A stretch of 21,339 bases of DNA from Bacillota bacterium (GTDB taxonomy: Bacteria > Bacillota > Clostridia > Tissierellales > Peptoniphilaceae). This document shows, piece by piece, positions 13,141 to 20,909 of the stretch. Location of the stretch: assembly GCA_023393715.1 (NCBI GenBank), contig JAEXCD010000082.1, positions 1 to 21,339 of the forward strand, in the 5' to 3' direction. The notes under the pieces were generated by a model, which worked only from the letters and a program-made list of their open reading frames with translations, ran no database searches and was not told the DNA's origin. Each line of letters starts with the position of its first letter. The first letter of the stretch is position 1. The translations under genes and the position numbers were made by a program.

Positions 13141-15045
13141 ATGAAGAGGGGTATCAGTGTCATCTTATCTATAGTACTGTTATTGACCGCGGTAAGTGGG
13201 TGCAGCGAAAAGAAAACGGAAAATCCGATTGTGGAAGTTAAGGTTACGCTTCCCTGCGCTACAGGGCCGAGAGCGACAGTGGAAGGGGAGGCTATTCTTG
13301 CAACTCAGACATACCTTCTTGCAAGAGCCTATTTTGAAAAGCTGGAAGTCTATAACATGGACTCCTTTCATGCGCGCGAGTACAGTGAGCTTTTGGCCGA
13401 AGCGGTAGAAGCGTTTCGAATTGCGGAAGCATTCAGCGGCGCGCTCAAAGAGCATGCCGGCATCCTGGCCGAGCTGGAGGAAAAGGGGGTTATACGGCAG
13501 GAGAAGGCAGCTTATGAGCTGTTGTCCGCATCCGCCGATGGCGTTCGGTATTTCCCGTTTGTTTCCGTGGCTCATGCAGCGGAACAAAAGTCGCCGGCTA
13601 TCGCATATGCTGAAGAAATTACAAGGACATTTGATAATGCCAAAAGCGGGCAAAAGCTAAAAACGCTTGCGCAGCAATACGACACAGATGTGAAGCGGGC
13701 AAAGGTCATGCTGGAGCAGGCGCAGGCCATCCTTGAGGGAGCGGCTTATGCGGAGCAGGCGGATTTTGAAAACAAGTGTTATCAGGCGGCGGTGGAGACG
13801 AAGGCGGCCGCGTCTGCCATCGGGTTCGGCGTTGCAGTCGCTGCAACCGGAGGGATCGCTGCCGGAGGAGGAGTTTCGCTGGCCGGCGTCATTGAGGCGG
13901 GCGGCGTTGCATTCAGCGGCGTGAATGCAGTTATTGACATGGGGACGGCCGTAACGATTCATACTACAAATGGCGAGGGAAATGAATACACGGCCGCATG
14001 GAAAAAAACAAATGAAATGGTCGCGCCGATGGCTGCGCTTTTTTCGATCGGGGGCGGAATTCAGAACATAAAGGATTTTCGGGATCCGGAAAAAGCGGCA
14101 GAAGCGGTAAACAATGCAGCGCAAGCATTTTTGGTCGGCGTGGGTCTGGCGAGGGATTATGTTCAGGAGGGCGCGGTGCTGGGCGTGAGCTCGAAGATGA
14201 TGAAGGGATACCGGGAAATCATCGTCCGCTGCGCCGACGCGAACACGGAGGCCGCCAGGGAGGTGCTTCGAAAAACCGGAATCCGCGAGGAAGCATTGGA
14301 ACAAGCGAAATCGAATAGCAGCAGGGCGATGCCGGCCTCCGAGGAAGTGCCGCAGGAGGGGTCGCTCGGATCGACGGCGGATATCTATATCCGGGATATG
14401 GGCGCGCTCGCGGATTCCGAAAAGCCCTTTGACGTCGATACCTTCTTAAAAAAGGTAGACGAAGCATTTCGGAAAGAGGCCGGCTTGGAGAGCGCGGGCG
14501 GCGGTGAGGCGAACGAGCAAAAAGAAGGGGAATCGGTGAGCGCCGCGGGAATCACGCCGGAGCCTGCGCCGGCACCTGCCGAGTCGCATGCCGATGCAGA
14601 GGAGCCGCAAACGGATGCCATCTCAGGTGCGTATATGATGACGACGGTAAACGCCGATGGCCTGGCGGATACGTTCTCCGCCGAGGTGAAGCTCTATGCG
14701 GATGGACGCACGGAAATCCGCTTTGCGCCGCATCGGGTGATCGTCAACGACGATTTGAGCATGGCGATCGACACGGAGCACACCGGCCCCGAGGAGTGTC
14801 TCAAGGGGACGTTTGACCCATCCACAAACACCTTTACCGGCATGGGCGATACGGAAGGGGGAACGTATACGGACGAACAGACCGGCGTAACAGTGCCGCT
14901 GACGACGTATTGGAACATATACCCGACCAAGCTCACCTTTGCGCCCGCCTTCGGCACGGCTTCCGGGACGATGGCGGAGGGGGAGCGCATTTTGGACATC
15001 CCCATCGCCGTGCAGATTACGATGGAGCGAAATGTAGATCAATAG
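13141..15045 (+). CDS. Large lipoprotein with a glycine-rich hydrophobic core and C-terminal beta-rich domain
   Basis: The 634-residue product has a lipoprotein signal: Lys/Arg head, hydrophobic stretch (about 5-17) and lipobox VSGC with Cys21. The mature protein should be anchored to the outer face of the membrane. Residues about 50-215 are mostly helical and charged. Residues about 225-270 form a hydrophobic, Gly/Ala-rich stretch (GFGVAVAATGGIAAGGG, then LAGVIEAGGVAFSGV) with a glycine-zipper look, and a second hydrophobic patch lies near 295-308. A Pro/Ala/Glu linker (about 473-485) leads to a beta-rich domain (about 495-634) with repeated Gly/Thr strands. I recognise no named family. The ATG at 13141 follows GGAGG by 5 bases; an in-frame ATG at 13129 has no site. 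It is the second gene of the HTH-linked operon. Confidence 0.75.
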   Translation: MKRGISVILSIVLLLTAVSGCSEKKTENPIVEVKVTLPCATGPRATVEGEAILATQTYLLARAYFEKLEVYNMDSFHAREYSELLAEAVEAFRIAEAFSGALKEHAGILAELEEKGVIRQEKAAYELLSASADGVRYFPFVSVAHAAEQKSPAIAYAEEITRTFDNAKSGQKLKTLAQQYDTDVKRAKVMLEQAQAILEGAAYAEQADFENKCYQAAVETKAAASAIGFGVAVAATGGIAAGGGVSLAGVIEAGGVAFSGVNAVIDMGTAVTIHTTNGEGNEYTAAWKKTNEMVAPMAALFSIGGGIQNIKDFRDPEKAAEAVNNAAQAFLVGVGLARDYVQEGAVLGVSSKMMKGYREIIVRCADANTEAAREVLRKTGIREEALEQAKSNSSRAMPASEEVPQEGSLGSTADIYIRDMGALADSEKPFDVDTFLKKVDEAFRKEAGLESAGGGEANEQKEGESVSAAGITPEPAPAPAESHADAEEPQTDAISGAYMMTTVNADGLADTFSAEVKLYADGRTEIRFAPHRVIVNDDLSMAIDTEHTGPEECLKGTFDPSTNTFTGMGDTEGGTYTDEQTGVTVPLTTYWNIYPTKLTFAPAFGTASGTMAEGERILDIPIAVQITMERNVDQ

Positions 15046-15075
15046 TCTCTGAAATAATGCGGCCGAGCCACAGAT

Positions 15076-15111
15076 GCACAAAAAGCACACGAATCCGTGT
15101 GCTTTTTGTGC
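15076..15111. terminator. Bidirectional intrinsic terminator
   Basis: GCACAAAAAGCACACG (15076-15091) pairs perfectly over 16 bp with 15096-15111 around the loop AATC. The stem carries an A-run and a T-run, so it can serve both the lipoprotein gene (plus) and the dihydrofolate reductase gene (minus). Confidence 0.8.
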
Positions 15112-15155
15112 GTTTGATAGAGATACCGGTTGAATGAAGGCGCCGGAGAGGCTTT

Positions 15156-15701
15156 TTAAGCGTCCTTCCCCTGACAAAGAATCGACGATTCGTTTGTGTC
15201 GGCGCGCCGGCGGTATTCCCGATAGGTGAAGGTCGTATCCTCAAAGGGAAACGGCTCGCTCTCACTGACGAGCTGCCATTCGGGCGCTTCATCCAGATTT
15301 GGGATGTACGTGTCCGCATTCGGACAGCTTCGGTCGAGCATCGTGATCGAGGCCTCATCGCACCGATCGATCAGCTGGCGGACGAGATCGCCGCCGCCGA
15401 TGAGAAAAACAGCTTTTTTTTCCGCGGCGGTGAGCGCCTGAAGCAGCTCGTCGAGCTGGGCGATATCGTGTACGACGTGCAGGCCGTCTCGGACGTAGTC
15501 GGGATTTCGCGTCAGCACGATGTTGGTTCGGTTGGGCAGCGGTCGCCCGCCGGGCAGGGATTCGAGCGTTTTTCGCCCCATGACGACGATGTTTCCCGAG
15601 GTCAGACGGCGAAAACGGCGAAGGTCATCAGGGATGTGAAACAGCATGTCACCCTGAAGGCCGATAGCAAAGCGGCGATCTACAGCAAAGAGCAGTTTCA
15701 T
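15156..15701 (-). CDS. folA: Dihydrofolate reductase
   Basis: The 181-residue product should reduce dihydrofolate to tetrahydrofolate with NADPH. Visible family features are AVDRRFAIGLQGDMLFHIPDDLRRF (substrate-site acid Asp26, equivalent to E. coli Asp27), VVMGRKTLESLPGGRPLPNRTNIVLTR (NADPH loop and folate Arg58) and FLIGGG (99-104). The usual 'LPW' before the substrate helix is MLF (19-21) here, and the residue matching E. coli Trp30 is Arg29. Related clostridial enzymes also lack the LPW triad, so activity is likely kept. The C-terminal 15 residues extend past the fold. ATG 15701 follows GGAGG by 5 bases. It lies 53 bases after the peptidase gene on the same strand, so the two are probably co-transcribed. 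Confidence 0.9.
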   Translation of the reverse strand: MKLLFAVDRRFAIGLQGDMLFHIPDDLRRFRRLTSGNIVVMGRKTLESLPGGRPLPNRTNIVLTRNPDYVRDGLHVVHDIAQLDELLQALTAAEKKAVFLIGGGDLVRQLIDRCDEASITMLDRSCPNADTYIPNLDEAPEWQLVSESEPFPFEDTTFTYREYRRRADTNESSILCQGKDA

Positions 15702-15754
15702 AAGTCCTCCTTTTCAGCAGGCGTGCACGTTTTCCGGAAGGCACGCGAATGACA

Positions 15755-18646
15755 TCAGATTCGGTAAAGGACGTCGAAGCGGTCCTTTGCGGCAAGAATA
15801 CTCGCTTCAGAGCCGATTACGGCGATGTGCTCCTCACTCATGGCCTCGTCCAGGGCGTCCGCATAGCGACGAAGCTGTTCCTCGGTCGTGTCGAGCAGCT
15901 CCCGGAGCGTGCGGTCATAGAACTCGGGCTCCCGGCCGCAGAGATAGGAGCTGAGGTCGAAGCTGCCCTTTTGGCGCTCGGTCATCGGCTGATCGAACGA
16001 GCCGACGGCGCCGATGCGGAAGCGGTTGAGATCGTCCTCGGTAAGCGAGAGCCGGCGAACGGCGTCGCCTAAGGCATCGTAGGTTTGCAGGGTTTTCTCG
16101 AGGCCGGGATCGCGATACGACCACGCGCAGAGGCTGCCCGTCCAGGAGCTGGACAGCCCTGCGCCGTAGGCGCCGCCCTTTGCCCGGATCTCATTGTAGA
16201 GAAATTCGGTGGAGAGAATGCCCGAGAGGACGGACAGACTTCCGTGGAAGGGGTGCTTCGACGAGAGCATGTTCGCCTTGGCGACGTATTGGACGTCAAC
16301 GGACGTGATGAACGCCTCCCGTTTTGGACGGGCTTCGAACTCGATGAGCGACGGTGCGATGCTTTGCGACGGCATGCGGCGAAGAGCGTGCTGAACGGCG
16401 GGAAAGAGCGTTTCGAGGTGCTCCCTTTCCGAGGTCAGATTGACGACGCGGCGTGCGCCGGTAAAGAGCTTCTCATAGACCGCAAGAAGCTTCTCGTGCA
16501 CCTCGTCGGTGTACTGCTCTGTGATCTCCTGAAGCAGCTGATAAAATGAAAGACCGTTTATCCGTTCATTGTAGTACGACAGCGCGTTTGTCGAGGACAG
16601 CGCGCGTTCCCTGGCGATGCGGTGGGCGTTTTGTGCGAGCGACATCTGATATTGTGAACGGACCATTTTGAGCACCTCTACGATGCGGGCGCGATCCGAA
16701 AAATCCGTTTCAAAGAGCTGCTCGTGCAGGAGCATCAGGCCTTGCTCAATAGTCGTTTCGCCCAAAAATTTGGTTGAGACGACAACTCTCCGGTCAAACC
16801 CGCCCGCGGCCTTCGCGTTGGGATAGAGGCGAGGGTGCATCTGAATGCCGCCGGTGGCCTGCAATTCAGCCTTTTCGTATTCCGCGAAGCTTCGTTTTTC
16901 CGTGTCGAGCATCCCGAGAAGCTCGCAAAGCAGCGCCATATACGGAGCCTCGTCCAGGCCGATGTGGCTGGCGTCAAAAACGAGATCGAGGTAGTGAATG
17001 CCTGCGGTCGGCAAGGCGTGCAGGAGGCAGGTCGCCTCCGGTTCGCTGCGCAGCTCGCGCGGGATGCGGGGGAGCTGCCGCGGAACCTCGTTTTTTGACA
17101 AAACGGGAATCGTCGCCTTCTGTTCGGGCGAATCCGGCTGATTCTGTCGCTGCCGGAGGGCTTCGTTTTCTCTTATAATCGCCTCCTGTTCACCGGCACT
17201 CAGCGTCGCCTTCTTTTTGGCAAGCTCCTGCGCCAATTCGAGATCGCGGCGTTGATTCAAGCCGGGCTCGGGTGTATGAACGAACAGGACGCGATGGGGA
17301 TTCTGAAGCAGGAAGGTGTCGATATACCGCTCAAAAATGGCGGAGGAGCGGCCGCGCTTGAGCGTGTCGAGATCGTCCTGATAGGCAAGGGCATCGATCG
17401 GATTTTGCCCGTACAGCCACGGGGACAAGGCGTTGACTGCATATACGATTCCCTTCGTCGGATAATTTCCCTTTTCGCGAAGCTCAAATTCGCTGCTGTT
17501 GAGCGTTGCCTGGAGCAGCTCGGCGTCAATGCCGTTTTGCACGAGCTGCCGAAGCGTTTCGTCGACCACCTCGGCAAAGCGTTCCGCTTTCTCAGGGGCA
17601 ACGTGCTTTGCCACAATGCTGAAGCCGGTCTCGCGCAGCGGGAGCAGGGAGCAGTAGACATCCTCGCAGTCCAGCTCGCGAAGAAGCGCCTGGCGAAGCG
17701 GAGACGCTTCGGAATAGACCAGCAGATCGGGCAGAAGATGGGCGATGAGCTGGCGCGCGTCGGTGCCCGTGTCGTGCAGCAGCCAGCTGCAGCTCAGATA
17801 GGCCTGATTTTCGACATGCTCGGACGGGCCGACGGAAAAGGGCGCAGTGACGCGCTGCGTCTCCGTATAGCGCGCCACCCGTTCCGGCATGGAATCGGGC
17901 GCGGCCGCCTCGTAGTCGTCGAAGTATTCGGCGAGCCGGGCGAAGCATTGTTCTTCGTCGACATCGCCGTATAAAAAAGTCCACGAATTTGAAGGGTGAT
18001 AAAATGTGTCGTGAAAACGGCAAAACTCTTCGTATTGCAGCGTCGGAATCTCGTAGGGATCGCCGCCCGAATTATCAGCATAAATCGTTCCCCGATAGAG
18101 CACGCGGTTGATCTGATCCTCAATCTGCGATTCCGCAGAGGACATGGCGCCGCGCATTTCGTTGTACACAACCCCCTGATAGGTCAGCGGTTCATCGGAG
18201 GAAAAGAGCTCGTATCGCCACCCCTCCTGACGGAAAATGAGCGGATCGGAGGTCGCTTTCGGGTAGAAAACGGCGTCGAGATACAGATCCATTAAATTGG
18301 AAAAGTCGGCATTGTTGCGCGACGCGACGGGATAAAGCGTCTTATCCGGGAATGTCATTGCATTGAGAAAGGTCTGAAGGCTGCTCTTTACCAGATCCAT
18401 AAAGGGCTCTTTTGTGTGATATTTTCGCGAGCCGTTCAGGACGCAATGCTCCAGAATATGGCAGTTTCCGGTCGAGCCGATGGGCGGTGTGCGAAAGCCG
18501 ATCGCAAAAACCTTGTTCGGATCGCCGTTTTTCATGCGCAACAGGTGCGCGTTGGTCTTTTCGTGTCGATAGATCGTCAGTGTGGCATCCTCTTCCGGAA
18601 GAAATCTCGATTCCTCCGCGATAAAGCCGTGCAGTTTTTCGGTCAT
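15755..18646 (-). CDS. M16C zinc metallopeptidase, presequence-protease (PreP)-like
   Basis: The 963-residue product degrades oligopeptides in a closed chamber in the family's known members. The inverted zinc motif HILEH (63-67; His63, Glu66 base, His67) is followed by VLNGSRKYHTKEPFMDLVKSSLQTFLNAMTFPDKTLYPVAS, a near-signature of PreP/Cym1. VYNEMRGAM supplies the third ligand (Glu163). The length matches the four-domain single-chain architecture. A charged segment around 470-510 (KKKATLSAGEQEAIIRENEALRQRQ) is the linker between the two halves. No signal peptide is present, so it should act in the cytoplasm. The ATG at 18646 (MTEKLHGF) is chosen over a TTG at 18676, which falls on the expected transcription start. 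The ribosome site (AGAAAGAGAG) is weak. Probably co-transcribed with the reductase gene downstream. Confidence 0.92.
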   Translation of the reverse strand: MTEKLHGFIAEESRFLPEEDATLTIYRHEKTNAHLLRMKNGDPNKVFAIGFRTPPIGSTGNCHILEHCVLNGSRKYHTKEPFMDLVKSSLQTFLNAMTFPDKTLYPVASRNNADFSNLMDLYLDAVFYPKATSDPLIFRQEGWRYELFSSDEPLTYQGVVYNEMRGAMSSAESQIEDQINRVLYRGTIYADNSGGDPYEIPTLQYEEFCRFHDTFYHPSNSWTFLYGDVDEEQCFARLAEYFDDYEAAAPDSMPERVARYTETQRVTAPFSVGPSEHVENQAYLSCSWLLHDTGTDARQLIAHLLPDLLVYSEASPLRQALLRELDCEDVYCSLLPLRETGFSIVAKHVAPEKAERFAEVVDETLRQLVQNGIDAELLQATLNSSEFELREKGNYPTKGIVYAVNALSPWLYGQNPIDALAYQDDLDTLKRGRSSAIFERYIDTFLLQNPHRVLFVHTPEPGLNQRRDLELAQELAKKKATLSAGEQEAIIRENEALRQRQNQPDSPEQKATIPVLSKNEVPRQLPRIPRELRSEPEATCLLHALPTAGIHYLDLVFDASHIGLDEAPYMALLCELLGMLDTEKRSFAEYEKAELQATGGIQMHPRLYPNAKAAGGFDRRVVVSTKFLGETTIEQGLMLLHEQLFETDFSDRARIVEVLKMVRSQYQMSLAQNAHRIARERALSSTNALSYYNERINGLSFYQLLQEITEQYTDEVHEKLLAVYEKLFTGARRVVNLTSEREHLETLFPAVQHALRRMPSQSIAPSLIEFEARPKREAFITSVDVQYVAKANMLSSKHPFHGSLSVLSGILSTEFLYNEIRAKGGAYGAGLSSSWTGSLCAWSYRDPGLEKTLQTYDALGDAVRRLSLTEDDLNRFRIGAVGSFDQPMTERQKGSFDLSSYLCGREPEFYDRTLRELLDTTEEQLRRYADALDEAMSEEHIAVIGSEASILAAKDRFDVLYRI

Positions 18647-18685
18647 AGGCGCTCTCTTTCTAAGGGGAGTGTTCAAACTGAGAAT

Positions 18686-18714
18686 ATTGTACCCTTTTTT
18701 GAGCGATTTCGCAG
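18686..18714 (-). promoter_or_regulatory. Weak candidate promoter of the M16C peptidase
   Basis: On the minus strand TACAAT (18691-18686) is a good -10. The matching -35 position (18714-18709, CTGCGA) is poor. Transcription from here would begin around the rejected TTG start and give a short leader to the ATG at 18646. Confidence 0.4.
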
Positions 18715-18721
18715 CGGGCGT

Positions 18722-18750
18722 TTGACGGCGCGCGAAAATGGTATTATAGG
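18722..18750 (+). promoter_or_regulatory. Promoter of exodeoxyribonuclease III
   Basis: An extended -10, TGgTATTAT (18739-18747), lies before the gene, with TTGACG (18722-18727) upstream. The spacer to TATTAT is only 14 bases; using TATAGG (18745-18750) gives 17. The ATG follows at 18780. Confidence 0.55.
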
Positions 18751-18779
18751 ACTATCAAGAAATCGACGAGGAGAGAAAA

Positions 18780-19541
18780 ATGCTGAAGCTGATATCATGG
18801 AATGTAAACGGCCTGCGCGCGGCAATTCGCAAGGGCTTTTTAGAGGCGCTGAATCAACTCGACGCAGACTGTGTCTGTTTGCAGGAAATCAAGCTTTCCG
18901 AGGGACAGCTGGAGCTGGAGCTGCCGCAGTATCACACCTATTTCAACTATGCCGAAAAGAAGGGCTATTCGGGAACGGCGATTTTTTCGAAAAGAGAGCC
19001 GATTTCGGTACGTTTCGGGCTCGGCATCGAGGAGCACGACCGCGAAGGGCGCGTGATCTGTCTGGAGTTTGACGATTTTTATCTCGTAACGGTGTATACG
19101 CCCAATTCCAAGCGCGAGCTGGAGCGCCTCGAGTACCGTCAGCGCTGGGAGGACGATTTTTTAGCGTATCTCAAGCAGCTGGAGAAGCAAAAGCCGGTAA
19201 TCGTCTGCGGCGACCTCAACGTGGCGCACGAGGAGATCGATCTGGCCAATCCCAAGACCAATCGCCGGAACGCCGGATTCACGGACGAGGAGCGGCATAA
19301 ATTCCGCGCGGCGCTCGATGCGGGCTTTGTCGACACCTTCCGCTATTTTTATCCGGATCAGGAGCAGGCATACTCATGGTGGTCCAATTTTGCAAATTCG
19401 CGCGCGCGAAACATCGGCTGGCGCATCGATTATTTTCTGGCATCCGAATCGCTGACGCCGCGTTTGGTCGATGCAAAGATTCACAGCGACATTTATGGTT
19501 CGGATCATTGCCCGGTCGAGCTGCTGCTCGAAGAAAAATAA
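18780..19541 (+). CDS. exoA: Exodeoxyribonuclease III / AP endonuclease
   Basis: The 253-residue product matches the ExoA/XthA family in length and motifs. It should cut DNA at abasic sites and degrade strands from 3' ends in base excision repair. Visible residues are [10 protein letters not shown] (Asn8), LQEIK (Glu36, metal), TVYTPNS (Tyr106), GDLNVAH (Asp145 and Asn147), the long FTDEER segment, WRIDYFL near the DNA-binding end, and GSDHCPV with Asp242-His243. All catalytic positions are intact. ATG 18780 follows GAGGAGAGAAAA. The gene is divergent from the peptidase gene and has its own promoter; it is separated from the ribosomal-protein operon by a further promoter, with no clear intrinsic terminator in between. 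Gene symbol follows Bacillus usage. Confidence 0.95.
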   Translation: MLKLISWNVNGLRAAIRKGFLEALNQLDADCVCLQEIKLSEGQLELELPQYHTYFNYAEKKGYSGTAIFSKREPISVRFGLGIEEHDREGRVICLEFDDFYLVTVYTPNSKRELERLEYRQRWEDDFLAYLKQLEKQKPVIVCGDLNVAHEEIDLANPKTNRRNAGFTDEERHKFRAALDAGFVDTFRYFYPDQEQAYSWWSNFANSRARNIGWRIDYFLASESLTPRLVDAKIHSDIYGSDHCPVELLLEEK

Positions 19542-19611
19542 GGTTTGGCCGCGCTGCCGCTCAGAGAAAAATAAGCGCGCTTGCCGCGCGTCCCAGATCT
19601 GTGGGGAACAC

Positions 19612-19639
19612 TTGCAATCTGAACAAAATGATTTATAAT
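19612..19639 (+). promoter_or_regulatory. Promoter of the rpsF-ssb-rpsR operon
   Basis: TTGCAA (19612-19617) stands 16 bases before a perfect TATAAT (19634-19639). The implied leader runs for roughly 115 bases to the start at 19762. Confidence 0.8.
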
Positions 19640-19651
19640 CAATAGGTGACA

Positions 19652-19738
19652 CTGCGTTCGGTTCGCAGGCGCCCCTTTTTCCGGGCAGGGACTTGCTGCC
19701 GGGGAGAGGGAATCTCGGCTCCGTTCGAAAGCGGGGCG
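19652..19738 (+). promoter_or_regulatory. Structured 5' leader of rpsF, candidate autoregulatory (S6:S18) element
   Basis: The leader holds several hairpins: CTGCG/CGCAG (19652-19656 with 19664-19668), and CCGGGCAG/CTGCCGG with one bulged G (19681-19688 with 19696-19702). An outer pairing CGCCCC/GGGGCG (19670-19675 with 19733-19738) encloses the second and a small GAGA/TCTC hairpin. In many bacteria the S6:S18 complex binds a hairpin with a CCG in an internal loop in the rpsF leader. Several CCG triplets are present here, but I could not align the published motif with confidence. Confidence 0.4.
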
Positions 19739-19761
19739 AAATCCAGAGGGAGGTGAATAGG

Positions 19762-20046
19762 GTGAATAAGTACGAAATGGTTGTCGTGTTCAAGCCGCAG
19801 ATGGAAGAGGAAGACCGCAAGGCGATTCTCAGCCGTTTGACGGACGCGATCGTCGAAAACGGTAGTGTGGAAGAAATCAAGGATTGGGGAGCTAAAAAGC
19901 TTGCCTACGAGATCAACTACATCAAGGAAGGATACTACTACCTGATTAACTTTGAGGCGGAGCCGCAGGTTATCGCGGAAGTTGAGCGTAGAGCAAGGAT
20001 CAGTGATCAAATTATTCGTTACCTGACGGTTAAAAAGGAAGCGTAA
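19762..20046 (+). CDS. rpsF: 30S ribosomal protein S6
   Basis: The 94-residue product has the S6 fold signature: NKYEMVVVFKPQMEEE at the start, DWGAKKLAYEINYIKEGYYYLINFEAEP in the middle and ISDQIIRYLTVKKEA at the end. S6 binds S18 on the platform of the small ribosomal subunit. The start is GTG at 19762 (protein begins MNKYEM), about 7 bases after GGGAGGTG; the frame is open to 19693, but those residues are not part of S6. The order rpsF-ssb-rpsR is the standard bacterial cluster. Twenty bases separate it from ssb. Confidence 0.97.
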   Translation: MNKYEMVVVFKPQMEEEDRKAILSRLTDAIVENGSVEEIKDWGAKKLAYEINYIKEGYYYLINFEAEPQVIAEVERRARISDQIIRYLTVKKEA

Positions 20047-20066
20047 CGAATCAAAGGAGGCTTACC

Positions 20067-20570
20067 ATGAATAGCGTAACTCTGATGGGTCGTTTGACCC
20101 GTGATCCGGAACTCACTTATAATAACGTCTCTGGTAATGCGATGGCACGCTTCACGATTGCCGTGGATAAGCAGCTCTCGCGTGAAAAAAAGCAGGAAAT
20201 GGAATCCAAACATCAACCGACGGCGGACTTCATCAACATCTTGTGCTGGGGGAGATTGGCCGAGTCGTGCAACAACTTTACGGCGAAGGGAAAGCGCGTT
20301 CTCGTTCAGGGGCGCATCCAGACGGGCTCCTATGAAGCGCAGGACGGCACGCGCCGCTATACGACGGATATCGTGGCACAGTCCCTGGAATTCATCGACT
20401 GGAAGGACCGCGACGGCGGTTCCTACTCCGATGGAGGCTATTCGCAGCGCGGCGGACAGCAGGGCGCATACCCGACGAATTCAGCCGCCTCGGCGGGCGC
20501 TCCGTCGGGAAATGATGATTTCTTCGGCAGCGACTTCAGCCCGGTTGACGACGACAAGATTCCGTTTTAA
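20067..20570 (+). CDS. ssb: Single-stranded DNA-binding protein
   Basis: The 167-residue product has an OB-fold domain (about 1-112: [55 protein letters not shown]). A Gly/Ser/Gln-rich flexible region follows, then the acidic tip DDDKIPF that recruits repair and replication partners. The protein coats single-stranded DNA as a tetramer during replication and repair. AAAGGAGG precedes the ATG at 20067. Its position between rpsF and rpsR is the classic arrangement and ties its supply to ribosome synthesis. Confidence 0.97.
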   Translation: MNSVTLMGRLTRDPELTYNNVSGNAMARFTIAVDKQLSREKKQEMESKHQPTADFINILCWGRLAESCNNFTAKGKRVLVQGRIQTGSYEAQDGTRRYTTDIVAQSLEFIDWKDRDGGSYSDGGYSQRGGQQGAYPTNSAASAGAPSGNDDFFGSDFSPVDDDKIPF

Positions 20571-20599
20571 TCGAGTGGATTAAAATTAGGAGGCAACAC

Positions 20600-20827
20600 A
20601 TGCAAAACAGACGTTTCAGACCGAGAAAAAAGGTCTGTCAATTCTGCAAGGAAAAGGGAAAGACGGTGGATTATAAGGACGTGGAGTCCATGAAGCCGTT
20701 CATCAGCGAGCGCGGTAAAATTCTTCCGAGAAGAGTTACCGGTACCTGTGCGAAGCACCAGCGCGACGTGACGATCGCGATCAAGCGTGCGCGCCACATC
20801 GCTCTTCTTCCGTACGAAGCAAAGTAA
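20600..20827 (+). CDS. rpsR: 30S ribosomal protein S18
   Basis: The 75-residue product is a normal-length S18 with [50 protein letters not shown], the conserved core that binds S6 and 16S rRNA. Cys13, Cys16, Cys50 and His53 (CQFC and CAKH) form a likely zinc site. This is the zinc-containing paralogue type found in many Firmicutes, not the zinc-free type. TTAGGAGG precedes the ATG at 20600. A strong terminator follows directly. Confidence 0.97.
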   Translation: MQNRRFRPRKKVCQFCKEKGKTVDYKDVESMKPFISERGKILPRRVTGTCAKHQRDVTIAIKRARHIALLPYEAK

Positions 20828-20830
20828 TGA

Positions 20831-20867
20831 AAACAGCCCCGAACGCGCGTTCGGGGCTGTTTTTTTG
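20831..20867 (+). terminator. Intrinsic terminator of the rpsF-ssb-rpsR operon
   Basis: AAACAGCCCCGAAC (20831-20844) pairs perfectly with GTTCGGGGCTGTTT (20849-20862) around GCGC, and a T-run continues to 20866. It begins 3 bases after the rpsR stop. Confidence 0.93.
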
Positions 20868-20879
20868 AGCGCCGCGATG

Positions 20880-20888
20880 TGATATCAT
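20880..20888 (+). promoter_or_regulatory. Extended -10 promoter of the YybS-like gene
   Basis: TGaTATCAT (20880-20888) is an extended -10 element just after the terminator. No -35 hexamer is found at a normal distance. The ATG follows at 20910. Confidence 0.5.
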
Positions 20889-20909
20889 AGAGCGATAAGG
20901 AGAAGGGCT

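Noticed and set aside
15720..15752. GC-rich hairpin between the M16C peptidase and dihydrofolate reductase genes
   Set aside because: No T-run follows on the minus strand, so there is no support for a terminator, and the two genes are better read as one transcript.
17252..17974. 240-codon open frame on the plus strand
   Set aside because: Antisense shadow of the M16C peptidase gene; no promoter or ribosome site seen.
19572..19590. GCGCGC/GCGCG hairpin after exodeoxyribonuclease III
   Set aside because: The stem is short and lacks a T-run, so it was not called a terminator.
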